NCBI GenBank assembly: GCA_010093515.1
Contig: MU001690.1
Coordinates: forward strand, 62,001 to 126,000
Source: Lineolata rhizophorae
Taxonomy: Eukaryota; Ascomycota; Dothideomycetes; Lineolatales; Lineolataceae
Direction of reading: 5' to 3'
DNA length: 64,000 nucleotides
Position 1 is the first letter of the stretch. Each line of letters opens with the position of its first letter. This document shows positions 12,333-25,262 of this stretch, piece by piece. The notes beneath the pieces were generated by a model. That model was not told where the DNA came from, did not search any database, and saw only the letters and a list, made by a program, of their open reading frames with translations. Made by a program: the position numbers and the translations under genes.

Positions 12333-13168
12333 ATGTCGAGCACCGAGGATGAACAGAAACCCGAACGGAAGACCTTCATTCCACTAGGTACCTGCCTGCC
12401 AAAATATTCAAATAGATTGCTACTATTTTCCACTTCAAAACCGAGTGGAATTACTCACCTACCCATGCACACGTTCTAGAGAACAACCCAGAAGTCTTCT
12501 CCCACCTCGTCCACAAACTCGGCGTCTCCCCCTCCCTAGGCTTCTACGACGTCTACTCCATCGACGACGCCTCCCTGCTAGCCTTCATCCCGCGGCCGGC
12601 CCACGCCCTGCTCTTCATCTGCCCCTCGGCCGTCTACCACCGCTCGCGCGCCACCGAGCCGGCCGAGGCCCCTTACGCGGGCCGGGGCCCCACGGAGCCC
12701 GTCATCTGGTTCAAGCAGACCATCGGGCACGCCTGCGGGCTCATCGGCGTGCTGCACGCCGTGGCCAACGGCGCCGCGCGCCGCGACTACGTGGCCGCGG
12801 GCTCGGTGCTCGACGCGCTGCTGGCGGCCGCGGTGCCGCTGGGCGTCGAGGAGCGCGCGCGCCTGCTGCACGACTCGGAGGCGCTGGAGCGCGCGCACGC
12901 CGAGGCGGCGCGCCTGGGGGACACGGCGGCGCCGAGGCCCGAGGAGCCCAACTTCCACCATTACATCTGCTTTGTGAAGGGGGATGATGGCGGGTTGTGG
13001 GAGTTGGAGGGCGGGTGGACGGGCCCGATTAGGAGGGGCGAGTTGGAAGAGGGCGAGGACGTGTTGTCGGAGAAGGCGCTGGATATGAGCGTTAGGCCGT
13101 TTTTGAAGCACGCGGGGGAGGGGAATCTCGATTTCAGCATCGTGGCGTTGGCGCCTAGTTTGGACTGA
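12333..13168 (+). CDS. Ubiquitin carboxyl-terminal hydrolase, UCH family (peptidase C12)
   Basis: Exons are 12333-12387 and 12480-13168, encoding 247 aa, the normal size for a stand-alone UCH (yeast Yuh1 or human UCHL3 type). These enzymes clip small adducts from the C-terminus of ubiquitin or Nedd8/Rub1. The oxyanion Gln (Q97) and nucleophile Cys (C103) lie in FKQTIGHACGLIGVLHAV, and the catalytic His (H178) is in NFHHYICFV. The third triad position, normally Asp in an LYELDG motif, reads Glu here (LWELEG, E195). A loop of small and charged residues sits between Cys and His (about 120-165). The intron has a GTACCT donor and TAG acceptor and restores IPLENNPEVFSHL. Codon use in the middle is extremely GC-rich. 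Confidence 0.92.
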
Positions 13169-13805
13169 CTTCACTGGGTAGAGCTCAGATATACTGGGAC
13201 GAAGCACTCGAGAACTTACTTGCTGGTATCCAGGTAACACTTTAGATAACGAAGCTACAATTGTCGGAGGTCAGTATAAGACAGGACGGTCTACGTAGTA
13301 GGTCCGGCCTCAGCGCAACTGGACTCGGAGTAGATTCGGGCCCAGCCACGTTCAGCTCCCAAAGCATAGATTATCTTACAGGACACCTGGCCGACGGCGT
13401 TCCTGACGATGTCTCTATCCACGCTTTTACCGTAGCCTCGGGAATGGTGCGTGAGTCGAGGAAGCTCCGAGGACAAAAGGACAGAGCATCCCGCCCGACC
13501 GATCGCAGGCGCCGGCCGGTCCGGGACCTCGGTCCAATGAGAGCGCCACAGGCCCCTCGCTTCGGCCAGCCCCCACCACCGGCAAACGTCGGCAATGACG
13601 GAAGACTGAAGCAAGCTTGCAGCTCCCAAGGTCCGCCCGCGCGTAGCTTCCTGAACCGCGTATGTAGTTTGCCCTCCCCGACCCATTTCCTTCCGTTGTT
13701 GGCGGTTGCAAGCCGAGTGCCTTCACCACCGTCTCAATTGCATCGCCGCTCCGCGCCTCAGGTTCGTGGAGCACACGCCCCGCATCCCGAACAGCTGCAG
13801 CCGGA
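13169..13805. other. Intergenic region before the 2-methylcitrate dehydratase gene
   Basis: These 637 bases hold the UCH 3' end and the promoter and leader of the next gene. Open frames here extend the leader of the next gene without an in-frame conserved sequence. No gene seen. Confidence 0.45.
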
Positions 13806-15679
13806 ATGTCGTCGGCGCTTAGCCGCAACCTCGGCGGGCCCGCGTCGCGGGCTCTCCGCCAGCGGGGCGCCGCATGCGGCTCTTTTAGGGCTGCCCGTCC
13901 CCTCGTAGCCGCTCCTGCTGCCTCCAGGCCGGCCGCCGCAGCAGTCTCCCGCCCCGCCGCCCCCGTCGCGCCTGCCGCTTCCGCCTTCTCGACCATGACT
14001 TCCCGCCAGGCCGCTCCTGCCCGGGAGTACGATCCCGAGATCGTGGACCTCGCCAAGTACGTCCACGAGTACGCCGTCGATTCCGACCTGGCCGTAAGTC
14101 GATCGAACCGGCCACACAAGACGCGCCTCCAACCAATCACCAGTGCTGACTCGCCATTGTACCTTAGTACGAAACCGCGCGCTACGTCCTATTTGACACC
14201 ATCGGCTGCGGTTTAAAGGCTTTAGAGTTCCCTCAATGCCAAAAGCTGCTAGGGCCCGTAGTCGAAGGTACCGTCGTTCCCAACGGCACGAAAGTGCCGG
14301 GCACGCCCTACCAGCTCGACCCCGTCCGCGGCGCCTTCAACATCGGGTGCATGATCCGTTGGCTCGACTTCAACGACGCCTGGCTGGCTGCCGAATGGGG
14401 CCACCCATCTGACAACCTGGGAGCGATTTTGGCGGTGGCAGACTGGATCTCCAGGACGAACCGGGCCGGTGGCAAGCTCGGCGATGGCAAAGTGCTCAAG
14501 ATTAAGGACGTGCTTGAGGCCATGATCAAGGCCCACGAGATACAAGGGTGCATTGCGCTCGAGAACGCCTTCAACAAAATTGGCCTGGACCACGTCATCC
14601 TGGTGAAGCTGGCCTCTGCAGCCGTCACCTCGAAGATGCTTGGCCTCAGTGAAGGTCAGACCCGCGATGTCATCTCACACGCCTTCTGCGATGGCCCACC
14701 AATGCGTACTTATCGCCACGCACCGAACGCCATGTCCCGGAAGTCCTGGGCTGCAGGTGACGCATGCGAGAAGGGCGTGAATTTGGTCATGAAAGTCCTG
14801 GCCGGCGAAGGGGGCATGCCTACCATTCTCAGCGCACCCACGTGGGGATGGTACGACACTTATTTCCGCCAGAAGGGCAAAAAGTTCGAGTTTCAGAGGC
14901 CGTACGGAAGCTACGTGATGGAGAACATCCTCTTCAAAGTTTCGTTTCCCGGTCAGTAGAGACCTTCCGCCCTGCTTCATTTACGCGGGTCAATGGAAGC
15001 TGACACAATGCAGCTGAATTCCACTCCCAGACAGCTGTCGAGGCTGCGCAGCGAGTTCATGCTCAGCTGAAGGCGATGGGGAAATCTGCCGAGGACATCA
15101 AGGAAATTACCAATCGGACTCACGAGGCCTGCGTGAAGATCATTGATAAGCAGTTCAAGCCCTTGGAAAACTTCGCAGACCGTGACCACTGCGTGCAGGT
15201 GGGTGTGCCCAATTGAAGTCCACGAAATCTAAATAGAGTGCGTTGTCGCTAACTAATGGTGTCAGTATATGATTTCCACAATGCTCGTATTTAACCGCCT
15301 CGAGGCCACCGACTACGGAGATGATAGTGAGGCCGCTACCTCAGAACTGGTGGAATCCCTCAGGAAGCGCATCAAATGCGTCGAGGATCCGCAGTTTACC
15401 AAGGATTATCACGATCCGAATAAGAGAACCATTGCCAACGCTCTTACGGTGACGCTCAATGATGGCACCGTTCTTGACGAAGTAGTGGTTGAAGCACCGC
15501 TCGGCCACAAGTGGCGCCGCGATGAGGCGAAGCCCGAGATCCTGAACAAGTTCAAGAAGCACGCCGGCCCGCATTTGCCGGCTAGCGCTGTCGATGAACT
15601 TCTTGCCTTGGCTCAGGACAAACAAAAGTTGGAATCGATGGATGTGGACAAATATGTCGACCTATATGTGAAAAATTAA
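13806..15679 (+). CDS. prpD: 2-methylcitrate dehydratase, mitochondrial (MmgE/PrpD)
   Basis: Exons are 13806-14093, 14168-14951, 15014-15198 and 15266-15679, giving 556 aa, typical for the fungal enzyme. It dehydrates 2-methylcitrate to 2-methylaconitate in the methylcitrate cycle that detoxifies propionyl-CoA. The first 65 residues are rich in Ala, Arg and Ser and lack acidic residues, fitting a mitochondrial presequence. The PrpD fold starts at [15 protein letters not shown]. Conserved stretches include [49 protein letters not shown] and [11 protein letters not shown]. All introns are 62-74 nt. A second Met in [10 protein letters not shown] (codon 64) could start a cytosolic form. No citrate synthase or isocitrate lyase relatives are next to it. 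Confidence 0.93.
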
Positions 15680-16652
15680 TTACCCCACCTTTGCGAGGAA
15701 GTTTTCCAAAAGCGCCAGGTAGATTGCAAAAGAAATCCCGAGTTCGTGTTTTTTTCTCGTCGTTTCACGTTTTAGTGGTGACGCTCGATCCGCTTTCCTA
15801 AGTTGGCCCACGTCCTTCCATCCCTTGGCTAGTTTAGCGTGTTTATATGACCTCTTTTATTGATTGCCAGTCATTAGGCGCCGCGAAGTCGTGAGTCCGG
15901 CGAAGTCGCGACAATTCTCCGAACTGTGTAACGGAGCAGTTTCCGAGCGATGCGCGATGATGTACCTCGATGCATCTTGGTTGTCTAAGGAGCTCTTTTC
16001 GAAAGAGCCACGTGAATGACTGCGGATTGACCCCATCACATGGGGTCTCGGTATGCGGTCGATAATATATGTATTGGGCCGTAAGGCTAAATGAGGCCTT
16101 AGCCAAGCTAAACGACAGGGACCGTGATAAATCAAGTCGGTGGTTGTCTCGAAAGTGATGACCCCCGGGCGCCTCCACGACGAGCGCCGGCTCGCCCAAA
16201 GTAACGAACGGACGATATACCTCCGTTAGGACGTTAGTTGTTTGGCGCGCCAGAGTTCGGGCACCATGCCGCCCTAGAAGCGCACTCTGACATAGATTCC
16301 GCCGTCGTCCGAGTATCGATCGAGCCAGTACGAGACGTCAAGACGCAGTCAGCACAGATTCTGTGGCGGGCGAATGATGTTGACGCGAGACAGTGTGGGG
16401 AATTTAAACCAATATACCCAGAATATGTACCGTGGATGGCGTGGTCGCGGTGGCCTGAGAAGGCAGTTTACGGTTGGGAGAGGGTGCTTTCATAAATACT
16501 GAGCACCCTTGTCTGTCGTGCCGGTCCAGAGCTCCTCTTATTAGCAATCGACGCCGCCGACTCTCGACAGCCAGAACTGTCGGATTGGAAATCGAGCGCT
16601 CCCTCTCGATGCTCTAGCAGTGCTCCCCGAGACAGTCACGTGCTCTCCCATC
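15680..16652. other. Intergenic region before the ferric reductase gene
   Basis: About 970 bases with no recognisable gene. I looked for GATA-type iron-repressor sites (ATCWGATAA) upstream of the ferric reductase and saw no full match; partial GATAA cores occur near 16056 and 16123. A CATAAATA sequence near 16492 could serve as a TATA element. Confidence 0.4.
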
Positions 16653-19135
16653 ATGTCATCCGATTTCCACCCTTCCAGCGACCCTCATCTTTCCATAGAC
16701 GATCCTCATTGCATGAACAAGTCTTGTCATGCCTTTGAGATTGGCTTCAATGCCTCGGAAGATGAGATCCCGCTTCTGAGCCAGTTGGAATATGGGAAAT
16801 GGGTTGTTTATGTATACGGTTTCTTCATCGTCTTGTTCATGTCGATACACTTCTTTCACATCGTGCACGATAACTTCTGGAGTCCTCTTCATAGATGTAA
16901 TTCGGATGTTTTACAAGATACCCCTTCATTTTCGCATAAAGTCGTCGCATTCTGTCGAAGATGGACATACCGGCGCCTTTCTGGTCGCGTCGGTGTGAAG
17001 TTGATGCTTCCTTCTTTCGGCGTCTTGGCTATTCTGGCCTCGTGTACCATTTTCATCTGCATCGTTCCCTTTGTTGAGAAACCGTACCTACGATCTCTTT
17101 TCCGCTTTGGTTCACCCCCTATTTCCGTCCGGTGTGCGATGATGATATCAGCACTCACTCCCCTGGTAATTGCGCTCGCCGGGAAAGTCAATATCATCAC
17201 TTGGATGACTGGTATTTGCTACTCTAAGCTCAATGTCTTCCACCGATATGCCGCATATGTCTTATGTGCGCTTGCTACTGTACATACAGTAAGTTTCAAC
17301 CAGTTAGGTTTTGGATGGTCGCGGCCTAGCTAATAAGATGTATAGATCCCTCATTTTGTGGCGCCTGTCAAGGACGGAGGGTGGGATATGTTAAGATTTT
17401 TATATGACGAGAAGAGAAGAGAGGTGAGTCGACTCTAATCGTCATGTTGATAAAGCACTTAGTTGACATTGATTGGATCTACGTAGTTGTCTGGGACCCC
17501 ACTGTATGCTATTTGCATTATGCTAGTCTTGTTCTCGATACCATGGGCGCGGAATCGCGCCTACGAAATTTTTGCATACACTCATGTCTTTCTCGCAATC
17601 TGCTATCTTGCTATCCTGTACTGGCATATCAAGGGCGAGTATATGTCGGTAAGTTATTCAACGAACATCCAAAAATGAACGCAGTGCGATCTAAAACATT
17701 ACTTTTTCTAGCCCGATTTTATTTATGGTTCTGTGGCAGTGTGGTTGCTTTCAGTTCTAATTCGCATCGTCCAACGCAATCGCATATACAGCCCACAATC
17801 ACTTCGGGGATATCCCACCATTCTGGAGCATCTACCAGGCCGGATGACGAGGATAATCATCTCTGTACCGACATCATTTACCTGGTATCCAGGCCAGCAT
17901 GCATATATCCGTATGCCCCAACTCTGCTTGCTAGACAATCACCCTTTTACTATCGCAAGCCTACCAAAGAGCTCGCATGCGAGCCGTGCCGAATCCTCGC
18001 AGAACGAACTCGTCTTCCTCGTCCGTGCCTGCACCGGATTTACCCACACGCTGGCCAGCTACGTCGAAGAGACCTCCACATCACCGACCCTACCCCTATC
18101 GCCAACCTCGACCACCTCCAGCAGTCCAATCAGTCCAATCAGTGATTTGGAAAAGCCGCCTCTTATCGACATCTCGGCGCTCGAGGCACAACGGAGTCGG
18201 CATCATGGCGCCAGTCGACGTAAGAAGCTTGCAAACGGGCAAGTACTTCGGGCAATGCTCGACGGGCCTTATGGGAGTCGAACGCGCCCCTTACATCGCC
18301 TGTACGACACGGTTGTTTGTGTTGCCGGCGGCTCGGGCATCACGGCCGCACTCCCTTGGCTTCTCGACCTCAGCTCGCGTATGAGAGATGCTGCTTCCGT
18401 CTCACCACCACGGGCAGATCCTCCGCGCACCCCAGAGCAATGCCTCACGCGGACGCTACGCCTTGTATGGGTCATCCGTCACGCGTCGTGGCTTACTTGG
18501 GCCCGTGGCGAACTAAGCCAGGTCCTAGATGCCGTACAAAGCGCCGGTCGTGGGTGCAGCGTCGTCCTTGACGTGTACGTGACGGGCGCGCAGGTCGATA
18601 GCGACGGACAGCAAGAGACCCTCATGGCATCCGAGATATCGCTCGACGGAGCGCTCCAAACGGCAGGTATTGTGTCGATTGCGCGACAAGGGGGTCGGCA
18701 ACGAAGCACCGCCGACGATATCGAAAAGGTGCGAGACGTGGCTCAAGCAGGCTTTGGGAGAGACAAGGCCACACAGCGGCTTAGCACATACATGGACGAG
18801 ATGCTGGAGCTGAAAGCTCCCTTGGCATTCGCACCCTCCAAACGGGCCGAGGAGATGGCAAGGGGCTGTGGGAAAGGGTCGATGAATTTGAGATATGAGA
18901 GGCCAGATCTCGGTCGTATATTGCCTGGTTTGGTGTCCGGCAGGCGGGCTGTTGTTTTGGGTAAGCACCCCCTCCAATGTTCCCCGCATGAGTGTTGTTG
19001 ACACGCAAGTCTTTAGAATGCGGACCAGAGTCGATGAAAATCGACGTTTCCAACATCCTGGCTGCTCTACAGAAGAGAGTCTTGTCTGGAGACATGTGTG
19101 AGATAGCGCTCCACAGTGAAACCTTTGGGTGGTGA
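16653..19135 (+). CDS. Ferric/cupric reductase, FRE family transmembrane flavocytochrome
   Basis: Five exons (16653-17288, 17346-17423, 17487-17648, 17712-18960, 19017-19135) encode 747 aa. FRE proteins reduce extracellular Fe(III) or Cu(II) with cytosolic NADPH through FAD and two hemes. The ferric-reductase-like membrane domain has the two His pairs, each spaced 14 residues: H197/H211 and H271/H285. The FAD motif HPFTIAS lies at about 369-375, the NADPH-binding loop is AGGSGITAALPWL, and a terminal CGPESM motif appears after the last splice. The N-terminus before the first membrane segment is short and has no clear signal peptide. Ser/Thr/Pro-rich insertions between the FAD and NADPH parts (about 405-450) are species-specific padding. 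No ferroxidase or permease gene adjoins, so it is probably not part of a reductive-uptake pair here. Confidence 0.92.
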
Positions 19136-20988
19136 TACCTCCAGCGAAAATCTGAGCGCTCTGGACGTAAATACTCTACAGGCACGTCTGTAGGAGTCTG
19201 TTAGTGATACTATCGGGTTGCTTTCTAATGTTTTGGGGTTGGATCTACCACCCTATTGCGCAATATTTCATTCTCTCTTGTTGCAGGACTTGTTCGAGTA
19301 TGTAAAGTCGAGCCTTGTATCCCTTTCGGATTCCGAGGCGCGTGTGGAAACAGGAGAACATCTATCAAATGGCTAGAAGGGTGTAATAAGTTAGACAAGG
19401 ATGCTGTAGATAGAATAGAAACTTGAAAGAGTCCAGCACAACATCAGAACATCTTGCACATGCACCAGTAGTAACAGAAATTGTCCAATATAAGTACACG
19501 CTGAAAGACCTATGCTTGATGTACTTTTATTGTTCATTTGCGGGGCTCTGTTTGGCGGACGCTATAACTCGTAGCAATGGAAGCTTTTCTGCAGGTAGTT
19601 GAGTTTTAATGGGCGAATGCGGGTCCTGATGGCAGCACACAGCAGAAGCTTTAATTTTGGAACGTTGCGCTCTCCGAACGTTAGTCTATGGACTACTGCA
19701 TGCGATTCTCGTATACAACCGGGGTTGTACCTGAACTTCCGAAAATTTTTGGGATGTGCGATGTACAACCCTGTTGCCCGAGATCTCAAGTGGCAGCACC
19801 GATCAACAAGCCCGATAGGCCACATGGCGATCAACACCAAGAGTTCTAGTGAAAATACGAACGAGATAGAACTGTTACTCCACGCAGCTCAGGCATTCCA
19901 TTCCAGACTTGGGTCAGTCCAGTCACCAATCCTGTGCGGAATATTGGCAGATGCACCCCGTATCTCAGCAGTGGCACGTAGTACATACCGCAGCCTGCCG
20001 TCGTACACGGGTAGCAGGGGACCCAGGCAACAGGAAATGTTTGGCTCAGCCCTGGGTGAATTATCACCTACCGTAGCGGCCTGCTAGGGACCAAAATGGA
20101 AGCATGAAACCCCTGTCGTGCCTCCAAGATATCGATTTCCGGGATGCAGGAGACGTTGCCCGGGATTTTGCGTGCCAAGCCGCTGCAACAGACTTCACAT
20201 GCAGATAGGAGTTTCCGCTCTGCTCCAGAAGTCGAGCGAAGCCGGTAAGACAAGACATGGCGCAGGCGGGACAGCAGTGCAGGGAGGTTGAGAGCGGGAA
20301 GCGCACTGTTCTCGGCAGCTGCAAGGCGCATCGCTGCTTTTAAGGGGCCTCAGTGGCGCACCGCCCAAATTAGCGCCGCCGTGCCCTCACGGGCCGTTTT
20401 CAATTTCTCAACCGCGCCTGTTATCAGACGGCCGGTTCGATGTCGGCCTTGCAAACGCCAATCAAGCATCCACGCAATTCTACGGAGCACCGCATTTTGC
20501 GCCTGTCCCGGCCGCGGCAACCGCCTCCCAGTGGCTATCGCCTGGCGTCTCGGTCCGTTAAGGTTCTGGGGCGTGCTCGCCAGCTCATGCCTCGTCGGGC
20601 CGTCATGGCGGACGCCAGGTCCAATTTTGCAGAAGAATTGAATGTCGATGCTCACCCGTGCCTAACATGGTCCTGCGTTGATGGAACTGTACTCTTATCG
20701 CCCCGTCTCGATCAAGCCAGCACCCCTTTCCCAGGCTTCTGTGGCAGACTTGCGAAATAGTTGTGGACCTAGCCGCCCAGACGTACGACACACAGTACAA
20801 AGTTTTTGTTCATAGTCAAATCTCACTGTTCCCTTCTTTCTAAAACCCACACGCCCGTGGGTTGGTTGTTCCGCATGCTCCACGTCTCATTGTCACTCTC
20901 TTCTGATTAAAGTGCAAAAAGTCCCAGCTTCGACTTGTTGAAAAGACTCACTCGCTACCTCTCCGTTTTATTCAATTCCACACCAACT
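19136..20988. other. 1.85 kb gene-free stretch
   Basis: Short competing frames on both strands without domains. The part nearest 20988 is the probable promoter of the GH16 gene. Nothing else recognised. Confidence 0.4.
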
Positions 20989-22411
20989 ATGCTTTCCACA
21001 CAGCAGCGGACTACAACAAGTACGGCCACGACCACCCCTGTACGGCCTAGCACCCCTGAGAGCGAAGTCGTTACTCCTGCTCCTCGGATCAATCCGTTCG
21101 CCACTCCTTATGGGTCCATACCTGGCTCAAAGACAGGTTCTTCAACCGGCCTCGCCGTTCCCCAAGAGAGATACTTTCGCTCGAGGAGGGTCAAGAAGGG
21201 GACCGTGGAGCGCCCATGGCTGAATAAGAAAGATCCCAAAGAAAAATGGGTGACTATCATCCCCATACTTGGCATCTTGATAGGCTTGGGCATTTCGGCT
21301 TTCTTGATATGGGACGGTCTCCAGACGGTGGTCGTTCACGAATATTGCCCTGTTCTCGACGAAGATTTCTCAAGTGGGTTAGATTCAAGTATTTGGACTA
21401 AGGAAGTTGAAGTTGGCGGATTCGGGTACGTATTCATTCTACTCTGTTCTTCTCTGCAAGCTGCTTACATTTATGCGTAGAAATGGTCAGTTTGAAATGA
21501 CCACTGATACGGACGAGAATGCATTCATCAAGGACGGGGCGCTGCATATCAAGCCTACGCTTCAGAACAGCGACTGGATTGAACACAACAAAGTCATCAA
21601 TCTCCTGGAGGACGGTACCTGCACTTCTAGCCTCGCGCAAAATTGCATCACTGGCACAAACACTACCAATGGGACCATCGTGAATCCGGTCAAATCGGCC
21701 AGACTCAACACCAAGACAGGAGCATCTATCAAATACGGGAGAGTTGAAGTTACGGCCAGGATGCCGGACGGCGATTGGCTTTGGCCCGCGATATGGATGT
21801 TGCCAGTAGACGCGAAGTATGGACAGTGGCCCAAGTCTGGAGAAATCGACATTGCCGAGTCCCGCGGAAACGACTACTCGCACCCACAGGGTGGCAACAA
21901 TATTGTCAGCAGCACGATTCATTGGGGCCCGGATTCCGCGAACGATGCCTGGTGGCGCAACAACGTCAAGCGTCAGGCGCTTCATACCACGTACGCAAAA
22001 GGTTTCCACACTTTTGGACTAGAATGGAGCGAAAAGTACATGTTTACATACGTTGACACTCGATTGTTGCAGGTCATGTATGTGAATTTTGACAGGCCAT
22101 TCTGGGAAAAAGGTCAGTTTCCTTTATCCGACAGCAACGGCACCCGCCTCGTCGATCCGTGGAGCCAGACCGGCAGGCATGCAACACCCTTTGACCAAGA
22201 TTTCTATTTGATTCTCAATGTAGCCGTTGGGGGCACAAATGGCTGGTTCAAGGACGGAAAGTCCGGTAAGCCGTGGGTTGACGGCTCACCATCCGCTAAG
22301 CGGGACTTCTGGAACGCCCGTGATGAATGGTTTCCAACCTGGGGAGGCAACGCAGAAATGATTGTTAAAAGTGTTAAGATGTGGCAGCAGAAGGGCTACA
22401 ATGGTTGCTGA
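20989..22411 (+). CDS. Membrane-anchored GH16 family glucanase
   Basis: Exons are 20989-21425 and 21481-22411, encoding 455 aa. A Ser/Thr-rich cytosolic N-terminus of about 87 residues leads to one hydrophobic segment at about 88-108, so this is predicted to be a type II membrane protein with its enzyme domain outside or in the secretory lumen. The GH16 core carries the signature EIDIAE, giving nucleophile E267, helper D269 and acid/base E272, with the usual surroundings GDWLWPAIWMLP, STIHWG and FHTFGLEWS. The fold resembles beta-1,3-glucan hydrolases and glucan-binding GNBP proteins. Asn-X-Thr sites sit in the exposed part. The start is the first ATG in frame; the upstream open frame has no ATG. 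Preferred substrate cannot be read from sequence; beta-1,3-glucan of the cell wall is an inference. Confidence 0.92.
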
Positions 22412-25262
22412 GTGAGTACTAGGGGTTTCAGATGATCTGGTTCAGCTTTACCGCTGTGGCACGAGTTGGTGGAAGGTGTGGATTTTATGGGCCAAGGAAA
22501 ACAACACAGGCGTTTCTACAGACGGATGACAGGACTTCATTTGGAACTTCGTATAATGTAATGTATTGGGGGTACAGGATTTGTCATTCTTACTTTGTTG
22601 CTTGTAGAATATCTCAAGGCTTTCAATATGATCATGTGTCGTACCATCTCTATTTGCAACTAAATGTCGTGAAGACGTGAAATCTACCTAGCATTGACGG
22701 CCCATACATCCTATGGCCGCCATGATCAAGGGTTATTGAAGTGCATGTGCTCAACATTACCGCGGCCTGACGTTACTGTCTGCTATCATTTGGGCCAGGG
22801 CTTATTTTTCAAGTAGTCGCCTGCCAACTCGTCGGTGGACTATCTGGCAACTTAGGACGTTGAGTGGAGCCGCCTAGCTTGATCGGCCATGGAATCTCCC
22901 CGGCCAATATATGAACAAACATGTTTGAACAGAAGTCGTATGTTGAGCAGCACGATAACGGATGGGGCTAGAAACACCGCAGGGGCAGGTATCAGACTAG
23001 GAAGTGCCCAGGTCGGCTTCAGATTTGCAAGAGAACGCGGGAACTCAGCCTCACTCAATATTGGGATTTGCTAGTGTGAACAGCTGCATAGAATACATAG
23101 ATACTGCACGTGGCTTAAGTGCTGGGGTTTCGAACTCGGCGCATGCCATTCAGAAGTGTGTGGCAGCCTTTAAGACTGGTAAACGCCGACCCCTTTTTTT
23201 TCTGATCGGAGACCAAGTTTATCAAGCCTTGCTCCAAAAGGTCGACTTGGCGTGCGTGCACTTCGATTTGAATGCAATTGTGGAAGGTCTACATAACCCT
23301 TGCCTAAGGGGCCTGCTTGGCAGCATGCTCTTGGTAACACACTATACGCAGATTGATTGAGCTCAAGAGTGATTTCTATTGTCCCTCCAGCGCGAAATCC
23401 GACCTGAAATTACAAGACAAGCACCGATGTAAGGCGTATCTCCTACGAACAGAGTGCGCAAGATATTGACGTTGCTTGCCGCTTCGAAAGGAGCAGGCGA
23501 CGTATGTTGCCGCTTTTAAAGGCGGCAACGCCACAAGGGGCACCATAGACGCCACGTTCGTCGCCATGCAAGCTATATCGCGGCCCTGGCCCGCTCTGGA
23601 AAATCCCGACGAGCCCCTAAAAACGGTGCGGACGCCATGTTTCAAGGTCACGCGAATTCCGGGCAATCACGTAGATATGATGGCACGGGCAGATCTGGTC
23701 GGTCAGAACTACATACGTGATATGCGAGTAGGCCTGAGCTTCGCACTCGATGGATATCTGGGTTCATATTCTATGTATTTGGACAGTCTAGCAGGCGAAC
23801 TGCGAAGACAACATCGACTGGGTCCCGAGCTCTCGATTTCGGTTTCCCAAGGCCGCCATAGATCACTGCGGCTCTGTTGCTTTCGCCCGACTGGAACGCG
23901 GCCCCTCAAACAAGGCTTGGACGCCCCCAAGGAAGGTTCTGTGGCGTTCACGAGCCACACGGCTCTTATCAGTCAACAGACGCCGTGGTGCCGTGGTCGC
24001 GTCTGGGCCTAATTTCAATGGGTCCAACTCCGACCAACGCACAGGAGAACGGCACCGAACACTAAATCGGAGTCAATCCAGGAACCCTCAGGCCATTTTT
24101 ATCCCTGCCCTCCTATCTGATCCCTCGGACGTATCTTTATCGAACAAAACTGGATGCTTCAGCCAAAGACCGCCGTTCATTGGCCGCCAGAGGGTCACAA
24201 ACTTGCTAGTCGACCATGTTGAGCGACCTTTCCAACCAAAATTATACGGCGGAAGAAATAAAACAACATGGGGTCCGAAACCGCCGCGAGTGGAGAGAAC
24301 ACTGACTTAGAGTAGTTTAGGAACACCAGCAGAATCTCCACGCTTTAACATTTCGCCGTGCCGCCCTGCTTGTGGCGGTATCGGCTAGTAGGCTTCCACT
24401 TTCCACCTGTAGCGCTACGGAGCACCACGATACATGATGCTCCAAAGAATGAAGTCTCCCCTCGAATGGAACATCCCGGGACCTCGGCGCTCGCATATCG
24501 CCTCATTGGGAGCGCGCGCGAGTCGAATCCCTGGACGCTCGGTCTGTTGCGCCATGGCGGTGCTGGTCCAGAGCCATGGGCGGCTCGCTGCACAGAGCGC
24601 TATCACGGCTGATCCAACCCTTTCCACGAGGCGCTCCACAGACCAGAGTTCGCTGTTTTGGGAATGCCCGCCAAGGGGTAGGTAGCAGGACGGCTGCGTG
24701 AGATTGCAGCTTTTGGCTAGGGTCGTAGTACTCCGTAGTGCTAGCCGCCTGCCACGACACCTCTATGATTTCCAAGTATGGACATGGCTTGTCTGTTTGT
24801 TCCTGGCCCCTGGATCTCCGCGCCATTTTGGAAAGACATATGCATGTCCGTACCGAGTGGTCCGCTCGGCTGTCAATACTGCTTTTCCGTGTGAGATCAA
24901 CTATGCGGTTGTTCTGTTTCTCATAGCTGTTGTTGAGTTGCCCCTACTCATCACAAGCTCACGACGAGAGCCTCTTCCGTCCGTGCCATTCGTTTCTCTT
25001 TTCTTTAGTCGCTACCTATCATTCTTTGCTGCCGCCCATTTTCGAGCATAGAAGTGTTATTAGGAACACACAGGCATTCCCCGGGCCCATTTATCAAGAA
25101 AGTTCGAACTCCATGTCGGCAACGTTCGAAAGTTAGGCCAACAGTCTTTCTATGAAAGTCCGAACTCATCCTCAAGAGCCGTCCCATACCATCCAATCCT
25201 ACTCGTTGGGAAACACTGCGGCAGCATAACATTTGGCTAGAGTCTTCGTGGGTTCACCAAAG
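22412..25262. other. 2.85 kb stretch without a recognised gene
   Basis: The longest open frame, 23476-24012 on the + strand (178 codons, first ATG about 29 codons in), has no recognisable domain and no obvious splice partner; it could be a relic or chance. The nonamer TACTCCGTA occurs at 24729-24737. The last few hundred bases are probably the promoter and leader of the glycosyltransferase gene. Confidence 0.35.

Noticed and set aside
23476-24012. 178-codon frame as a candidate gene
   Set aside because: No recognisable domain, no good start context and no splice partner; kept only as a remark on the intergenic stretch.
24500-24560. tRNA-like B-box GAGTCGAATCCC
   Set aside because: No acceptor stem, A-box or anticodon arm could be paired around it.
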